NCBI RefSeq assembly: GCF_000373985.1
Contig: NZ_KB893061.1
Coordinates: 1-53,546 of the forward strand
Origin: Desulfobacter curvatus DSM 3379
Lineage (GTDB): Bacteria; Desulfobacterota; Desulfobacteria; Desulfobacterales; Desulfobacteraceae
DNA: 53,546 nt
Reading direction: 5' to 3'
The translations under genes were made by a program, and so were the position numbers. Under the pieces are notes generated by a model. The model saw nothing but the letters and a program-made list of their open reading frames with translations, was not told the origin of the DNA and made no database searches. Shown here one piece after another: positions 42,555-51,544 of the stretch. Numbering within the stretch: position 1 is the first letter of the stretch; the number at the start of each line of letters is the position of its first letter.

Positions 42555-43708
42555 GCGTACTTTTTTAAATATCCTTCCAGACGGTCCATTCCGATTTTAA
42601 GGTTGTCCAGGGAATTGGCATAGGAGAATCGTATATACCCTTCACCATTGGCACCGAAATCAATGCCCGGGGTAACCCCGATGTGCGCCTTTTCCAGGAT
42701 ATCAAATGCCAGGGCATAGGAATCGGTGGATATATGTTTAAAGCTTACAAAAACATAAAAAGCACCGGTGGGCTCCACCAGCATTGAAAGCCCCATCTCT
42801 TTAAGCCGCTTGATCATGAACTTTCTGCGCTCATTGTATGTATCGCGCATGGCCTGGGTTTCCTTATCCGCATCGGTCAGTGCTGCTGCACCTGCCAGCT
42901 GGGTAACCGAATTGGCACAGATAAAGAAATTTTGCTGCAGCACCTGAAGGGCCCGGATAAATTTGGGGGGCGCAATCAGGTAACCCAGGCGAAGCCCTGT
43001 CATGGCAAACAGTTTGGAAAACCCATTGAGAACAAATGCCTGGTCGGTAAATTCCAAAATGGAGTGGTCTTTTCCTTCATAGGTCAGTCCATGGTAAATT
43101 TCGTCGGAAACAATATACAGACCATGTTCTTTGGCAACGTCAACAATCTCCTTCATCCGGTCCTCGGAGATGACGGTCCCCGTTGGATTGGACGGGGAAT
43201 TGATAAAAATAGCCTTGGTCTTCGGTGTAATTTTTTCCCTGATCGCTTCGGGTGTATAGATAAAGCCGTTCTGCTCATGCACCTTGACAAAAACAGGTTC
43301 CCCTTGGACATACCGGATGAAATTGGCATAGCAGGCGTAATGGGGGTCTGAAACAATGACCTCATCACCGGGGTTCAGCAGTGCGCTGAACACCAGAAGC
43401 ATAGCCGGGGAGGTTCCGTTTGTTACAAGGATCTGGTCGGGATCCACATCTGTGCCGTAGATGCGTTTGTGATAATCACTGATGGCCCGGCGCAGGCGAA
43501 GATCTCCCAGGCTGTTGGTGTAGCTGGTTTCGTTCTGTTCCAGCGCTTCGACACAGACCCTGTTGACGCATTCAGGCACATTAAAGTCGGGCTCTCCGAT
43601 CTCCATGTGAATCACGTCAATCCCCTGGGCTTCCATCTTATGGATCTTTTCCATCACGTCCATGGCAATGAACGGTTTCATCTGTTCACATCGTTTGGCC
43701 ACAGTCAT
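42551..43708 (-). CDS. Class I/II pyridoxal-phosphate aminotransferase (aspartate aminotransferase-like)
   Basis: A 385-residue fold-type I aminotransferase. It starts IHKMEAQGIDVIHMEIGEPD and has the PLP lysine in NGFSKLFAMTGLRLGY, the NSPSNPTG motif and the C-terminal RFSYANS arginine motif. Its place after hisG suggests it could serve in histidinol-phosphate transamination, but sequence style fits AspC/alanine-type enzymes, so the substrate is open. Confidence 0.88.
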   Translation of the reverse strand: MTVAKRCEQMKPFIAMDVMEKIHKMEAQGIDVIHMEIGEPDFNVPECVNRVCVEALEQNETSYTNSLGDLRLRRAISDYHKRIYGTDVDPDQILVTNGTSPAMLLVFSALLNPGDEVIVSDPHYACYANFIRYVQGEPVFVKVHEQNGFIYTPEAIREKITPKTKAIFINSPSNPTGTVISEDRMKEIVDVAKEHGLYIVSDEIYHGLTYEGKDHSILEFTDQAFVLNGFSKLFAMTGLRLGYLIAPPKFIRALQVLQQNFFICANSVTQLAGAAALTDADKETQAMRDTYNERRKFMIKRLKEMGLSMLVEPTGAFYVFVSFKHISTDSYALAFDILEKAHIGVTPGIDFGANGEGYIRFSYANSLDNLKIGMDRLEGYLKKYA

Positions 43709-43710
43709 TT

Positions 43711-44586
43711 TCAGATTACCTTATTTAATGCACATTCAATGATACCTTCAGCACCTGCCTTCAACAGTTGGGGGATCAGATCCCGGACCACACTGTTTTC
43801 AACCACGGTCTCTACGGAGAACCAGTCGGATTGGTAAAGGGAGGCCACGGTGGGGGCGTTCAGGCTTGGCAGAAGGTCTACCACACCAGCAATTTTTGAT
43901 TCAGGGACATTCATTTTAAGCATTACAAGCTTTTCTGCCACAAGAGCTGCCTGGAGCAGCATGGCAATCTGCTCAATTTTTTCCCGTTTTATAGGATCTT
44001 GCCAGGCGGTTTTATTGGCAATGAGCTGGGTGTTGGTTTTCATGATCTCGTGGATCACTTTTAAATTGTGCGCCCGGATCGTGCTTTCGGTCTCCGTGAT
44101 CTCCACAATGGCATCGGCAAGGCCGGATACGATTTTGGCTTCTGTGGCACCCCAGGAAAATTTAACATTCACATTAATGTTACGGGATTCAAAAAAGCGT
44201 TTTGTAAATTTTACAAGTTCCGTGGAAATGGTTTTGCCTTCCAGGTCCTCAAGGGTGTTCATGTCGGAATCACCAGCCACGGCGACCACCCAGCGGGCCG
44301 GACGGGCTGAAACCTTTGAATAAACAAGATCAGCCACCACATGGACATCAGACTCATGCTCCGCCACCCAGTCAAGGCCGGTCAGGCCGGCGTCAATAAC
44401 CCCGGATTCCACATTGATGGACATTTCCTGGGCCCGGCACAGGGCGCATTCAATGGTGTCATCATCAATGTCCGGGAAATAGCTTCTGCCTTCCACGTTT
44501 ATTTTCCATCCCGAACGTCTGAACAGGTTGACGGTCGCATTTTGCAGGCTTCCTTTGGGAATGCCCAGCTTTAACTTCTTATTCAT
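43711..44586 (-). CDS. hisG: ATP phosphoribosyltransferase (long form)
   Basis: A 291-residue HisG that catalyses the first step of histidine synthesis from PRPP and ATP. The N-terminal LKLGIPKGSLQ, the VESGVIDAGLTGLDWVAE segment and the C-terminal domain (LNAPTVASLYQSDWFSVETV) typical of the long, histidine-inhibited form are seen. Its ATG overlaps the hisI stop (TAATG), so they are coupled. Confidence 0.94.
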   Translation of the reverse strand: MNKKLKLGIPKGSLQNATVNLFRRSGWKINVEGRSYFPDIDDDTIECALCRAQEMSINVESGVIDAGLTGLDWVAEHESDVHVVADLVYSKVSARPARWVVAVAGDSDMNTLEDLEGKTISTELVKFTKRFFESRNINVNVKFSWGATEAKIVSGLADAIVEITETESTIRAHNLKVIHEIMKTNTQLIANKTAWQDPIKREKIEQIAMLLQAALVAEKLVMLKMNVPESKIAGVVDLLPSLNAPTVASLYQSDWFSVETVVENSVVRDLIPQLLKAGAEGIIECALNKVI

Positions 44587-44960
44587 TATTTGTATACCTT
44601 TTCCGGGTCAAAGACCCGCTGTTCAACTATTTTGAATTCATTGTTTTCAACAACCTTGTAAAAACAGCTCTTGTACCCTTTGTGGCAAGCGGCACCGCCT
44701 ATCTGGGTTACCTTAAGAAGCACGGTGTCATTATCACAGTCCACCCGGATCTCCCTGACTTTTTGAACGTGTCCCGAGGTTTCTCCCTTTTTCCATAATT
44801 TTTTTCTGGACCGGCTGTAATATACGGCATTGCCGCAGGCAAGTGTTTCTTCAAAGGCCTCCTGGTTCATATAGGCCAGCATCAGCACCTCACCTGTATC
44901 TGCGTCCTGGGCAATGGCGGGGATCAGCCCGCCGGTTTTGTCAAAATCAAGTTCCGGCAT
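44586..44960 (-). CDS. hisI: Phosphoribosyl-AMP cyclohydrolase
   Basis: A 124-residue HisI for the third step of histidine synthesis. Motifs are LAYMNQEAFEETL, YYSRSRKKLWKKGETSGH, the metal-binding DCDNDTVLLKV and the zinc cysteines in GGAACHKGYKSCFY. I start it at ATG 44960, where homology begins (PELDFDKTGG); an in-frame TTG at 45047 could add 29 residues of no clear homology. It heads the operon with hisG. Confidence 0.92.
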   Translation of the reverse strand: MPELDFDKTGGLIPAIAQDADTGEVLMLAYMNQEAFEETLACGNAVYYSRSRKKLWKKGETSGHVQKVREIRVDCDNDTVLLKVTQIGGAACHKGYKSCFYKVVENNEFKIVEQRVFDPEKVYK

Positions 44961-45182
44961 GACTCTTCTGTCTTCCTTATAATTTTGAGTGTTCGATAAA
45001 TTGAAGGCGGCAAGTGCCGCTTGAAGCCGGGTCATTAAGGCGCCCAAACATTTGGAAGCACTTTAATATTATACATATTTTATCCGACCAACCATATCAA
45101 AACTTAAATATTTAATGGGTTGGGCACAAAATGTCAATTTGAAAATAGAATTAAGAAGGATTCATGGAAGAACTGCTATGGA

Positions 45183-46235
45183 TCAAGAATGGTCAAAGAA
45201 AAAATTTTGGTCAAAAACCAGGTGTTTCCCCTTTCGAACCCGTTCCCGCAAAAGGCCCAGCTTTTTGTCCAGGCCGGACAGGCAGGCAGCGCTTTTTTTC
45301 TCCGCCTCTAACGTTTTGACCACATCGGCAATACTGCCGTTTTTTATCACAATACGCCGGTCGCAGGACAGCGCAAGCAATGGATCGTGGGTGGCAATCA
45401 GGACAATTTTGTCCTTGTTGAGCAGCAGGGAAACCGCTTTGACGCGGTCTATGCCCGCATTTTCAATTTCATCAATCAACACCACGGGGGATGCACTCAG
45501 ATAGGCCACATCAGCGATCATCAGCGCCCGGGACTGACCGCCGGAGAGAGACGTAATGGCTGTGTCCAGGGAAAACGGTTCGCCGGCAAGCATGACGGCA
45601 GACTGGTAGATCTGCTCTATTTTTTCAGGAATATTGTCAATCAGGCGGCTTTCGGCATGCATTTGCAAAAATGCCTCCACGGTCAGATCCATAACAAAAT
45701 TCATGTTCTGGGAAAGCTGGGCCACCAGTCTGAACTCGCCGGAAAAACGCGACTGTGCATCCAGCGGTTTGCCGTCCGGCAACACGTTTCGTCCCGAAGG
45801 GGTATCCCCCTGGGCCAGGCACTCAATATCCGAGAGAAGCTGGCTTTTGCCGGAACCGGTGGGTCCCACCACACTGACCACCTCACCGGGAAAAAGGGTG
45901 ATTCCCATTGCTTCCGGATGCCCGTTTTTATCGAATCCGGCCTCAATGACCAGGTGATCCAGGCTATCATGGCGCTTGTGCCGGCACTGTTCCATCTTTG
46001 CAATAAATTCAAGAATCTGGGTGGACAGGGATTCGTGGTCCAGGCCAAATTTGCCCAAATGGTCCGGTGACAGGTTTTCAATGACCATGGCCAGTGTCTT
46101 TTGCCCCGGACAAGGATCAATCTCAAGGGCGCTGAAAAAATCCGTCAGATATGGATATTTTCCTATCAGCGTATCAAGACCAAGATTTAAAATGTCTCTA
46201 TCCGTGTTCTCTTTTGTGTTCACGTTTCCCATCAC
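45183..46235 (-). CDS. Soluble ABC ATPase with ScdA_N-like N-terminal domain
   Basis: A 350-residue ABC-type ATPase. Walker A is GPTGSGKS (124-131), signature LSGGQ (230-234), Walker B VLIDE (252-256) and switch H283. Residues about 16-60 (TLIGKYPYLTDFF, IDPCPGQKTL) resemble the ScdA_N/DUF542 domain of iron-sulfur-repair proteins, though the CCGG-type motif is altered to CPGQ. No membrane segments are found. It overlaps the GTPase gene by four bases, forming a unit with it and the binding-protein-like gene. It more likely powers a cytosolic assembly step than transport; this is inference. Confidence 0.7.
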   Translation of the reverse strand: MMGNVNTKENTDRDILNLGLDTLIGKYPYLTDFFSALEIDPCPGQKTLAMVIENLSPDHLGKFGLDHESLSTQILEFIAKMEQCRHKRHDSLDHLVIEAGFDKNGHPEAMGITLFPGEVVSVVGPTGSGKSQLLSDIECLAQGDTPSGRNVLPDGKPLDAQSRFSGEFRLVAQLSQNMNFVMDLTVEAFLQMHAESRLIDNIPEKIEQIYQSAVMLAGEPFSLDTAITSLSGGQSRALMIADVAYLSASPVVLIDEIENAGIDRVKAVSLLLNKDKIVLIATHDPLLALSCDRRIVIKNGSIADVVKTLEAEKKSAACLSGLDKKLGLLRERVRKGKHLVFDQNFFFDHS

Positions 46236-46951
46236 GTAAAATCCATGGTTTTGACATTGCCGATCTGGCTGTCAGGCCCGATCCTGGTCTCTCCTAAACA
46301 ATAGGAACACAGGGCGGCGGGCATGGTAAAACGAAGACGCATCCCGTTAAGTGAATGAATGGCGGGCGCTGTTTTAAAATGACCGGCAGCCAGAAGAGAT
46401 CCCTGGCCCGTTAACCCATTGACCGGCAGTACCGCAGCCTTTGCATTGGCCTGGCGGACACGAAAGGAAAAGACTTCCCGTTCAGCCTGGGAAACAATGT
46501 CCCCCTTGGTCAGTACCACAAGATCGGCGTTTTTCAACATGGGGCCGATTTTTCTGGGTGTATTCACACCGCTTAAATGATCAATGACACACACGGCCAG
46601 AACCCCTTTAATATGGGGAGAACACCGGTTGCAAAGCCCTGCACTTTCACTGATCAACAGGTCAAAGCCCTGGCTGAGACCCCATTGCACACAAGCCTCA
46701 ATATTTGCAATAAAGAAATGATCCGGACACAGCCCTCCGGCCAGCCCTTTTTTCACAGGCAGGCCGGCGCACTCATATCTTTTGTGATCGTCTCCGGTAA
46801 GGCAGTCGAACTTGATGATACCGATACGAAGCCCTTGGTCCGACAGCACTGCTGCCGTATGCAGGATCAAAGAGGTTTTTCCGCTTGAAGGCGGTCCGGC
46901 TACCGTTACCAGCCTGATAGACGAATCCGCTTTTTTCAATACCTGGTTCAT
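46232..46951 (-). CDS. SIMIBI-class GTPase with two CxxC motifs (HypB/UreG/CobW-like)
   Basis: A 239-residue P-loop protein with Walker A GPPSSGKT (19-26) and the guanine-specificity motif TKGD (148-151). This places it near metallochaperone GTPases such as HypB, UreG and CobW. Possible metal sites are C107-x2-C110 in GLCNRCSPH and C215-x2-C218 in LCSYCLGETRIG, plus C50, C61 and C75. There is no membrane segment. It lies six bases after the binding-protein-like gene and overlaps the ABC ATPase gene. Nickel or cobalt insertion is possible; no client enzyme is encoded nearby. Confidence 0.7.
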   Translation of the reverse strand: MNQVLKKADSSIRLVTVAGPPSSGKTSLILHTAAVLSDQGLRIGIIKFDCLTGDDHKRYECAGLPVKKGLAGGLCPDHFFIANIEACVQWGLSQGFDLLISESAGLCNRCSPHIKGVLAVCVIDHLSGVNTPRKIGPMLKNADLVVLTKGDIVSQAEREVFSFRVRQANAKAAVLPVNGLTGQGSLLAAGHFKTAPAIHSLNGMRLRFTMPAALCSYCLGETRIGPDSQIGNVKTMDFT

Positions 46952-46957
46952 GGAACA

Positions 46958-48166
46958 TCAAGGAGCCAGGGGCGTGAAGATTTTATCAATTTCAACATTT
47001 AAGGCAGGCAGGTCATTCTGTTTTAAGAAATCCCACCCCAGCCATTTCAGTGGTTTTGTCTGGACATCGGCGGCCACATCTGCATGGGGCACGGGAAATC
47101 CGGCACCTGCAAGGATCTGTGCAAGCTGATTGCCCACAAGATAATCAAGAACCGGTTTGAGTTCCTCTTTTTTTTCAGGTTTGACCTGGAGAATGACCGG
47201 GCTTGCAAGGGCCCCGTCATCCGGCCATATCCTCTTAATTCGCTCCTGGTGGCGGATGCGGTCGGCAAAAAAAGCCGGCATCACATAAAGTGCACCCGGA
47301 CCGTTATTGTCTATCCGGTTGACCATCTGTGCCGGATGGAGCCCTTCAAGCACATTGCCTGCCAAGGCCTCTAACCCCTTGTTGCCGAATTCCTTGAATA
47401 TGGGCAGCAGAACCGCGTGACAATAAAATCCGTCTCCTCCCCTGATGATCAGGCTTTTTTTCCACTCCGGTGCTAGCATATCTTCCCAGGTGCGCGGCAG
47501 TTCTCTGTTTTCCAGCTTATCAAGGTTGGCGATCACCACCAGAGGATTTATGCACAAAATGGTATATTCGTTTTTGGGATCTAAAATTTGCGCATCTGAA
47601 AAATTGGGTCCGGCAGATAGTTCGCCATAGCCTGTAAAATGTCCCGGAGCTACAAAATGGTTGTAAAACCGCCGGCCTAGAAAAACATTAAAATCAGCTG
47701 ACACAATAATATCAGGAAGTTCATCTTTGGATTCAATGGTGTCAACATAGGAATAATAAGACAGTTCCTGGTTTACATTCCCTTCAACCGCCGATTGAAT
47801 GCCAAGCCCCTCTTGGGTTTGGAGTTCGTTTAAAAATTGGGAAAACGCCCGGCTAAAGGGCATTTTTAAACCACAGGGCATAAGCCCCAGAAAGCTCAAG
47901 TCTTTCTGGGCTTCCATGGAGGCCAGGCCGGGCGTGTCAATTACAGGCTCCCGGGCGATGGCGCCCTCAAGCATCTCAATGAATGCCTCAATGTTGATAA
48001 ATCGACTTTTTAGCGCGGTGCCCAGGGTTAAAAACGGTGCAAGCACCCGCATGGCATCGTCGCTGACCAGGGCGCCCAGGCCATTTGCCACAAAAACCGA
48101 CCGGGTCTGGGGAAAGCGCTGGATTATCTCATATATTTTCAAGTCTGCATGAATGTTGGTTGGCAT
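46958..48166 (-). CDS. Leaderless substrate-binding-protein-like protein with DUF1858-like N-terminus
   Basis: A 402-residue protein. Residues 1-70 resemble DUF1858 (KIYEIIQRFPQTRSVFVANG... INIEAFIEMLEGAI). The rest looks like a type II periplasmic binding protein (LPDIIVSADFNVFLGRRFYN, TWEDMLAPEWKKSLIIRGGD, ALYVMPAFFADRI), yet no signal peptide or lipobox is present, so it should be cytosolic. I start it at ATG 48166, which has AAAGGAG upstream; the longer frame from 48262 has no export signal either. It precedes the GTPase by six bases. Confidence 0.7.
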   Translation of the reverse strand: MPTNIHADLKIYEIIQRFPQTRSVFVANGLGALVSDDAMRVLAPFLTLGTALKSRFINIEAFIEMLEGAIAREPVIDTPGLASMEAQKDLSFLGLMPCGLKMPFSRAFSQFLNELQTQEGLGIQSAVEGNVNQELSYYSYVDTIESKDELPDIIVSADFNVFLGRRFYNHFVAPGHFTGYGELSAGPNFSDAQILDPKNEYTILCINPLVVIANLDKLENRELPRTWEDMLAPEWKKSLIIRGGDGFYCHAVLLPIFKEFGNKGLEALAGNVLEGLHPAQMVNRIDNNGPGALYVMPAFFADRIRHQERIKRIWPDDGALASPVILQVKPEKKEELKPVLDYLVGNQLAQILAGAGFPVPHADVAADVQTKPLKWLGWDFLKQNDLPALNVEIDKIFTPLAP

Positions 48167-48736
48167 ATTATCCGGGTCTCCTTTACTATTTTTTTGATTA
48201 TCGGGACACTTCTCATAATTGACAGCAATTCTAATGCCAGGCGGCTCAAAAACAGTTTCCACGCAATAACTTTGATCATAGAATGTTTGATTAAAGAAGA
48301 CTACAGCTATAAAATTTTTTAATTTTTATTGTGGACGCCAAATTAACTTGTTGAATTGTAATCATGTTTTGTTGTGGGATGGGGATAGACGTTGATAGGC
48401 AGGGTCAGTTCATGACTGTTATAGAACCTTTGCGGTTTTTATGAATCAGAAGAGGTGAACAATAACAATATTGTCATATATGTCAGAGTGGGATTTGTAG
48501 CTTCAAAAATAAACACAAATTTGTTATTTAATGGTTTTGGTACATTTAAGTTACATTATTTGTGGATTGCATAAAAAGGCATCTCTCCGGATTTCACACG
48601 CTTGCTGAACACCCCCTCAATGTATAGCTCGACGCCGCGTTTCGGACAGATAGGCCTCTGCCTTTCTATTGCCATCTTAATTCTAATCTGATAAAAGCAA
48701 CTATTTTATCAAAATATAATACTATTTCGAAACCTT
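48167..48736. other. Intergenic region upstream of the PBP gene
   Basis: About 570 AT-rich bases between two divergent genes. A minus-strand frame at 48556-48675 (39 codons, MAIERQRPICPKRG...) lacks a ribosome site and is probably chance or a remnant. A TATAAT at 48715-48720 sits 17 bases before the PBP start codon, and GATAAAA / TTTTATC (48690-48710) forms an inverted repeat just upstream; no good -35 box is seen. Transcription from that TATAAT would give a near-leaderless mRNA. Confidence 0.4.
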
Positions 48737-51142
48737 ATGACAAAACAACAAAGCCGGACCCAGATTTTGAAGAAGCGAAGCAAGAAGAAAGAAAGAAGCA
48801 CATGGTTCTCCCTTTTCATGTGGCTATTCATCCTGCTCATCCTTGCCGTTATTGCGGGATGCGCCGCCATTACCGCCGGATTTTTTTATCTCAGCCAGGA
48901 CCTTCCCCAGATCAATACGCTCAATGATTACCGCCCGGCCATTGTGACCAATGTGTTCTCCGATGACGGCAGAAAAATCGGTGAGTTTTACAAAGAGCGC
49001 AGAATTGTCATTCCGTTGTCGGATATGCCTGTCAATCTGCTTAATGCGTTTGTGGCGGCAGAAGATTCCCGCTTCAGGGAACACCCCGGCATTGATGTGA
49101 AATCCATTGTCAGGGCGTTTATTAAAAATTTTAAGGCCGGTACCATTGTGCAGGGGGGGTCCACCATCACCCAGCAGGTGACAAAATCTTTTCTTCTTAC
49201 CCCGGAAAAGACGTATGAACGCAAATTTAAAGAGGCGATTCTTGCTTATAAAATTGAAAAAAAGCTTTCCAAAGATGAAATCCTCTTCCTTTATTTGAAT
49301 CAGATTTACCTGGGACACGGCGCTTACGGCGTTGAAGCGGCGTCTGAAAATTATTTCGGAAAACATGCCAAGGACCTGACCCTGGCTGAATGTGCCATGC
49401 TGGCAGGCCTGCCCCAGGCACCCAGCAGATACAGCCCCTTTCATCATCCGGAGCTGGCCAGGCAGCGCCAGGTGTATACCCTGAACCGCATGAAGGAAGA
49501 GGGTATGATTTCTAACCTGGAGGCCACCGAAGCCCTGGGTGTCAAGCTTGATGTCAAACCCCGGAAAAACTGGTTCATTGAGCGGGTTCCCTGTTACACT
49601 GAACATGTCAGACGCTATGTTGAAAAAAAATACGGTAAGGAGATGCTTTACACCCAGGGGGTGAGTATTCATACGGCAGTGAACATTGAACTGCAGAAAT
49701 TCGCCCGGAATGCCGTCAATAAAGGCCTGTCAGAATTAGATAAACGTTGCGGATACCGAGGTCCTGTAAAAAATATACCCGCCCTTCAGGTAACGGATTT
49801 CAGTCGCACCGTTGCCGAAGAACTGAACGGAAGTCGCCCGGTCAAAGGAGGGGTATATAAAGGGGTCGTCCTGGAGGTGGATGATCGCAATCAGCTTACC
49901 CATGTAAGGGTCGGTAATGCTACAGGAATCATACGGTTGGCCACCATGACATGGGCACGAAAACCAAACCCCAGAGTATCCTACCAATATGCCCAAATTA
50001 CCAAGCCTTCCCAGGCATTAAAAACCGGGGATGTCATCTATCTGGAGGTCCTTGAGGAGATGACGGGGGAAGCGGAATATGAATTTGCTTTATATCAGGA
50101 GCCCATTGCCCAGTCCGCACTTCTGAGCATTGAAGCTGAAACCGGCCATGTAAAAGCCATGATCGGCGGAAGAGATTTCAAAGACTCCCAGTTCAACCGG
50201 GCATTTCAGTCAAGACGCCAGCCGGGATCCGCGTTTAAGCCCATCCTGTACGCGGCGGCCCTTGACAAGGGATACACGCCGGCTACAATTATTATTGACT
50301 CTCCGGTGGTATATGAGGACAGGCTGCATGACAGGGTGTGGAAACCCCACAACTATGCACATAAATTCTACGGTCCTACGTTGCTTCGCCAGGCCTTAAC
50401 CAAATCCAGAAATATTGTCTCCATCAAAATCCTTCAGGATATCGGTATAGATTATGTCGTCTCTTATGCAAAAAAACTTGGGATCACCGCCCCATTCTCC
50501 CGGGATCTATCCATTGCCCTTGGATCTTCAGGGGTTTCCCTGCTCGACCTGACCAAGGCGTATTCAGTATTTTCCAACCTGGGATACCTGATTGAACCGG
50601 TATTTATTACTGAAATTTATGACCGGGACAACAGGCTTCTGGAATCTTCAAAGCTGATCCGTAAGAAGGTCATTGATATGGGTACGGCCTATCTCATGAC
50701 AAGTATGCTTGAAAGCGTGGTGCAGGAGGGTACCGGGCAGAGAGTTAAAGCTCTGAATCGGCCCACCGCAGGTAAAACAGGCACCACCAATGATCTGCAC
50801 GATGCCTGGTTCATGGGATTTACCCCCAGGTACACCACCGGGGTCTGGGTGGGGCTTGACCAGGGAGCACCCATCGGCAGAGGAGAGACAGGTTCCAGGG
50901 CTGCAAGCCCAATCTGGCTGGATTATATGCAGCATGCCCTGGAAGGCAAATCCGTTCGGGAATTCACAGTGCCCGAAGGTATCATCAGCGTTAAGATAGA
51001 TGCCGAAACCGGCCTTCTGCCCATTGCCCAGAGCCAAAATGCCATTTTTGAATATTTTAAGGAAGGCACGGAGCCAACGCAGTATACGCCAAGTCCGGAT
51101 GAGGTGTTGAGTACGGAAGAGTTGTTTAAAGAAGTTTTTTAG
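48737..51142 (+). CDS. mrcA: Class A penicillin-binding protein (PBP1A family)
   Basis: An 801-residue bifunctional peptidoglycan synthase. It has a basic cytosolic tail, a transmembrane helix (about 22-50), a GT51 glycosyltransferase domain with catalytic E109 (AAEDSRFREHPGID) and GGSTITQQVTK, a PBP1A-type OB insert (about 330-440), and a transpeptidase domain with S498-x2-K501, SRN 557-559 and KTG 680-682. Length matches PBP1A. No ribosome site is obvious before the ATG. Confidence 0.94.
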   Translation: MTKQQSRTQILKKRSKKKERSTWFSLFMWLFILLILAVIAGCAAITAGFFYLSQDLPQINTLNDYRPAIVTNVFSDDGRKIGEFYKERRIVIPLSDMPVNLLNAFVAAEDSRFREHPGIDVKSIVRAFIKNFKAGTIVQGGSTITQQVTKSFLLTPEKTYERKFKEAILAYKIEKKLSKDEILFLYLNQIYLGHGAYGVEAASENYFGKHAKDLTLAECAMLAGLPQAPSRYSPFHHPELARQRQVYTLNRMKEEGMISNLEATEALGVKLDVKPRKNWFIERVPCYTEHVRRYVEKKYGKEMLYTQGVSIHTAVNIELQKFARNAVNKGLSELDKRCGYRGPVKNIPALQVTDFSRTVAEELNGSRPVKGGVYKGVVLEVDDRNQLTHVRVGNATGIIRLATMTWARKPNPRVSYQYAQITKPSQALKTGDVIYLEVLEEMTGEAEYEFALYQEPIAQSALLSIEAETGHVKAMIGGRDFKDSQFNRAFQSRRQPGSAFKPILYAAALDKGYTPATIIIDSPVVYEDRLHDRVWKPHNYAHKFYGPTLLRQALTKSRNIVSIKILQDIGIDYVVSYAKKLGITAPFSRDLSIALGSSGVSLLDLTKAYSVFSNLGYLIEPVFITEIYDRDNRLLESSKLIRKKVIDMGTAYLMTSMLESVVQEGTGQRVKALNRPTAGKTGTTNDLHDAWFMGFTPRYTTGVWVGLDQGAPIGRGETGSRAASPIWLDYMQHALEGKSVREFTVPEGIISVKIDAETGLLPIAQSQNAIFEYFKEGTEPTQYTPSPDEVLSTEELFKEVF

Positions 51143-51158
51143 GAAAAAATGGACCGAT

Positions 51159-51283
51159 ATGGAGAGTCTGGCATTCTTTGAAAAGGATCTGGGACCCGAA
51201 TTTCAGATTTTGCCGACATTGCAGCCATTATGGAAAATTTGGATCCACTTATCTCTGTAGATACTATAAATTTGTTAAAATAA
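51159..51283 (+). pseudogene. Remnant of a TPR/glycosyltransferase-like gene
   Basis: Two neighbouring frames read as the decayed tail of a TPR-linked glycosyltransferase-like protein. The first frame (from ATG 51159) gives FFEKDLGPEF, and the next frame continues SDFADIAAIMENLDPLISVD to a stop at 51281-51283. DFADTAALIxNLDLVISVDT is a recurrent block in these proteins. The usual following segment (VAHLAGALGKPVW) is missing. It is a fragment left by deletion. Confidence 0.5.
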
Positions 51284-51313
51284 AATTTAAATCAAAAAAA
51301 TACAAAAAAATAG

Positions 51314-51342
51314 TTGACAAGCAATCTTAAAATGTATAGATT
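51314..51342 (+). promoter_or_regulatory. Promoter of the tRNA-Lys/tRNA-Glu unit
   Basis: TTGACA (51314-51319) with TAGATT (51337-51342) at 17-base spacing, or TATAGA (51335-51340) at 15. The first tRNA starts about 25 bases later. Confidence 0.6.
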
Positions 51343-51365
51343 GCTCCTGTTTTTGGCACTGCCAC

Positions 51366-51441
51366 GGGCCGTTAACTCAGTTGGCAGAGTATCTGCCTTT
51401 TAAGCAGAGAGTCGCTGGTTCGAGCCCAGCACGGCCCACCA
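51366..51441 (+). tRNA. tRNA-Lys (anticodon TTT)
   Basis: 76 bases. The acceptor stem GGGCCGT (51366-51372) pairs with ACGGCCC (51431-51437), followed by A and an encoded CCA. The anticodon stem TCTGC / GCAGA encloses loop CTTTTAA, giving anticodon TTT. The T-loop is GGTTCGAGCC. Spaced 25 bases from tRNA-Glu. Confidence 0.96.
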
Positions 51442-51466
51442 ACTTAATAAGTGCCGAAAGTTAAGT

Positions 51467-51544
51467 GTCCCCATCGTCTAGCCCGGTCCAGGACACAGGC
51501 CTTTCACGCCTGCGACAGGGGTTCGAATCCCCTTGGGGACGCCA
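51467..51544 (+). tRNA. tRNA-Glu (anticodon TTC), integration site
   Basis: 78 bases. The acceptor stem GTCCCCA (51467-51473) pairs with TGGGGAC (51534-51540), followed by G and CCA. The anticodon stem CAGGC / GCCTG encloses CTTTCAC, giving anticodon TTC. Its 3' half is overlapped antisense by the serine recombinase gene, so it is the probable attachment site of the element to the right. Confidence 0.95.

Noticed and set aside
45183..48166. Conventional ABC importer for the binding-protein, GTPase and ATPase genes
   Set aside because: No permease gene, no signal peptide on the binding protein and a GTPase in the middle argue against an importer.
48556..48675. 39-codon minus-strand frame upstream of the PBP gene
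   Set aside because: No ribosome site, no hydrophobic or known motif; kept only as a possible remnant.
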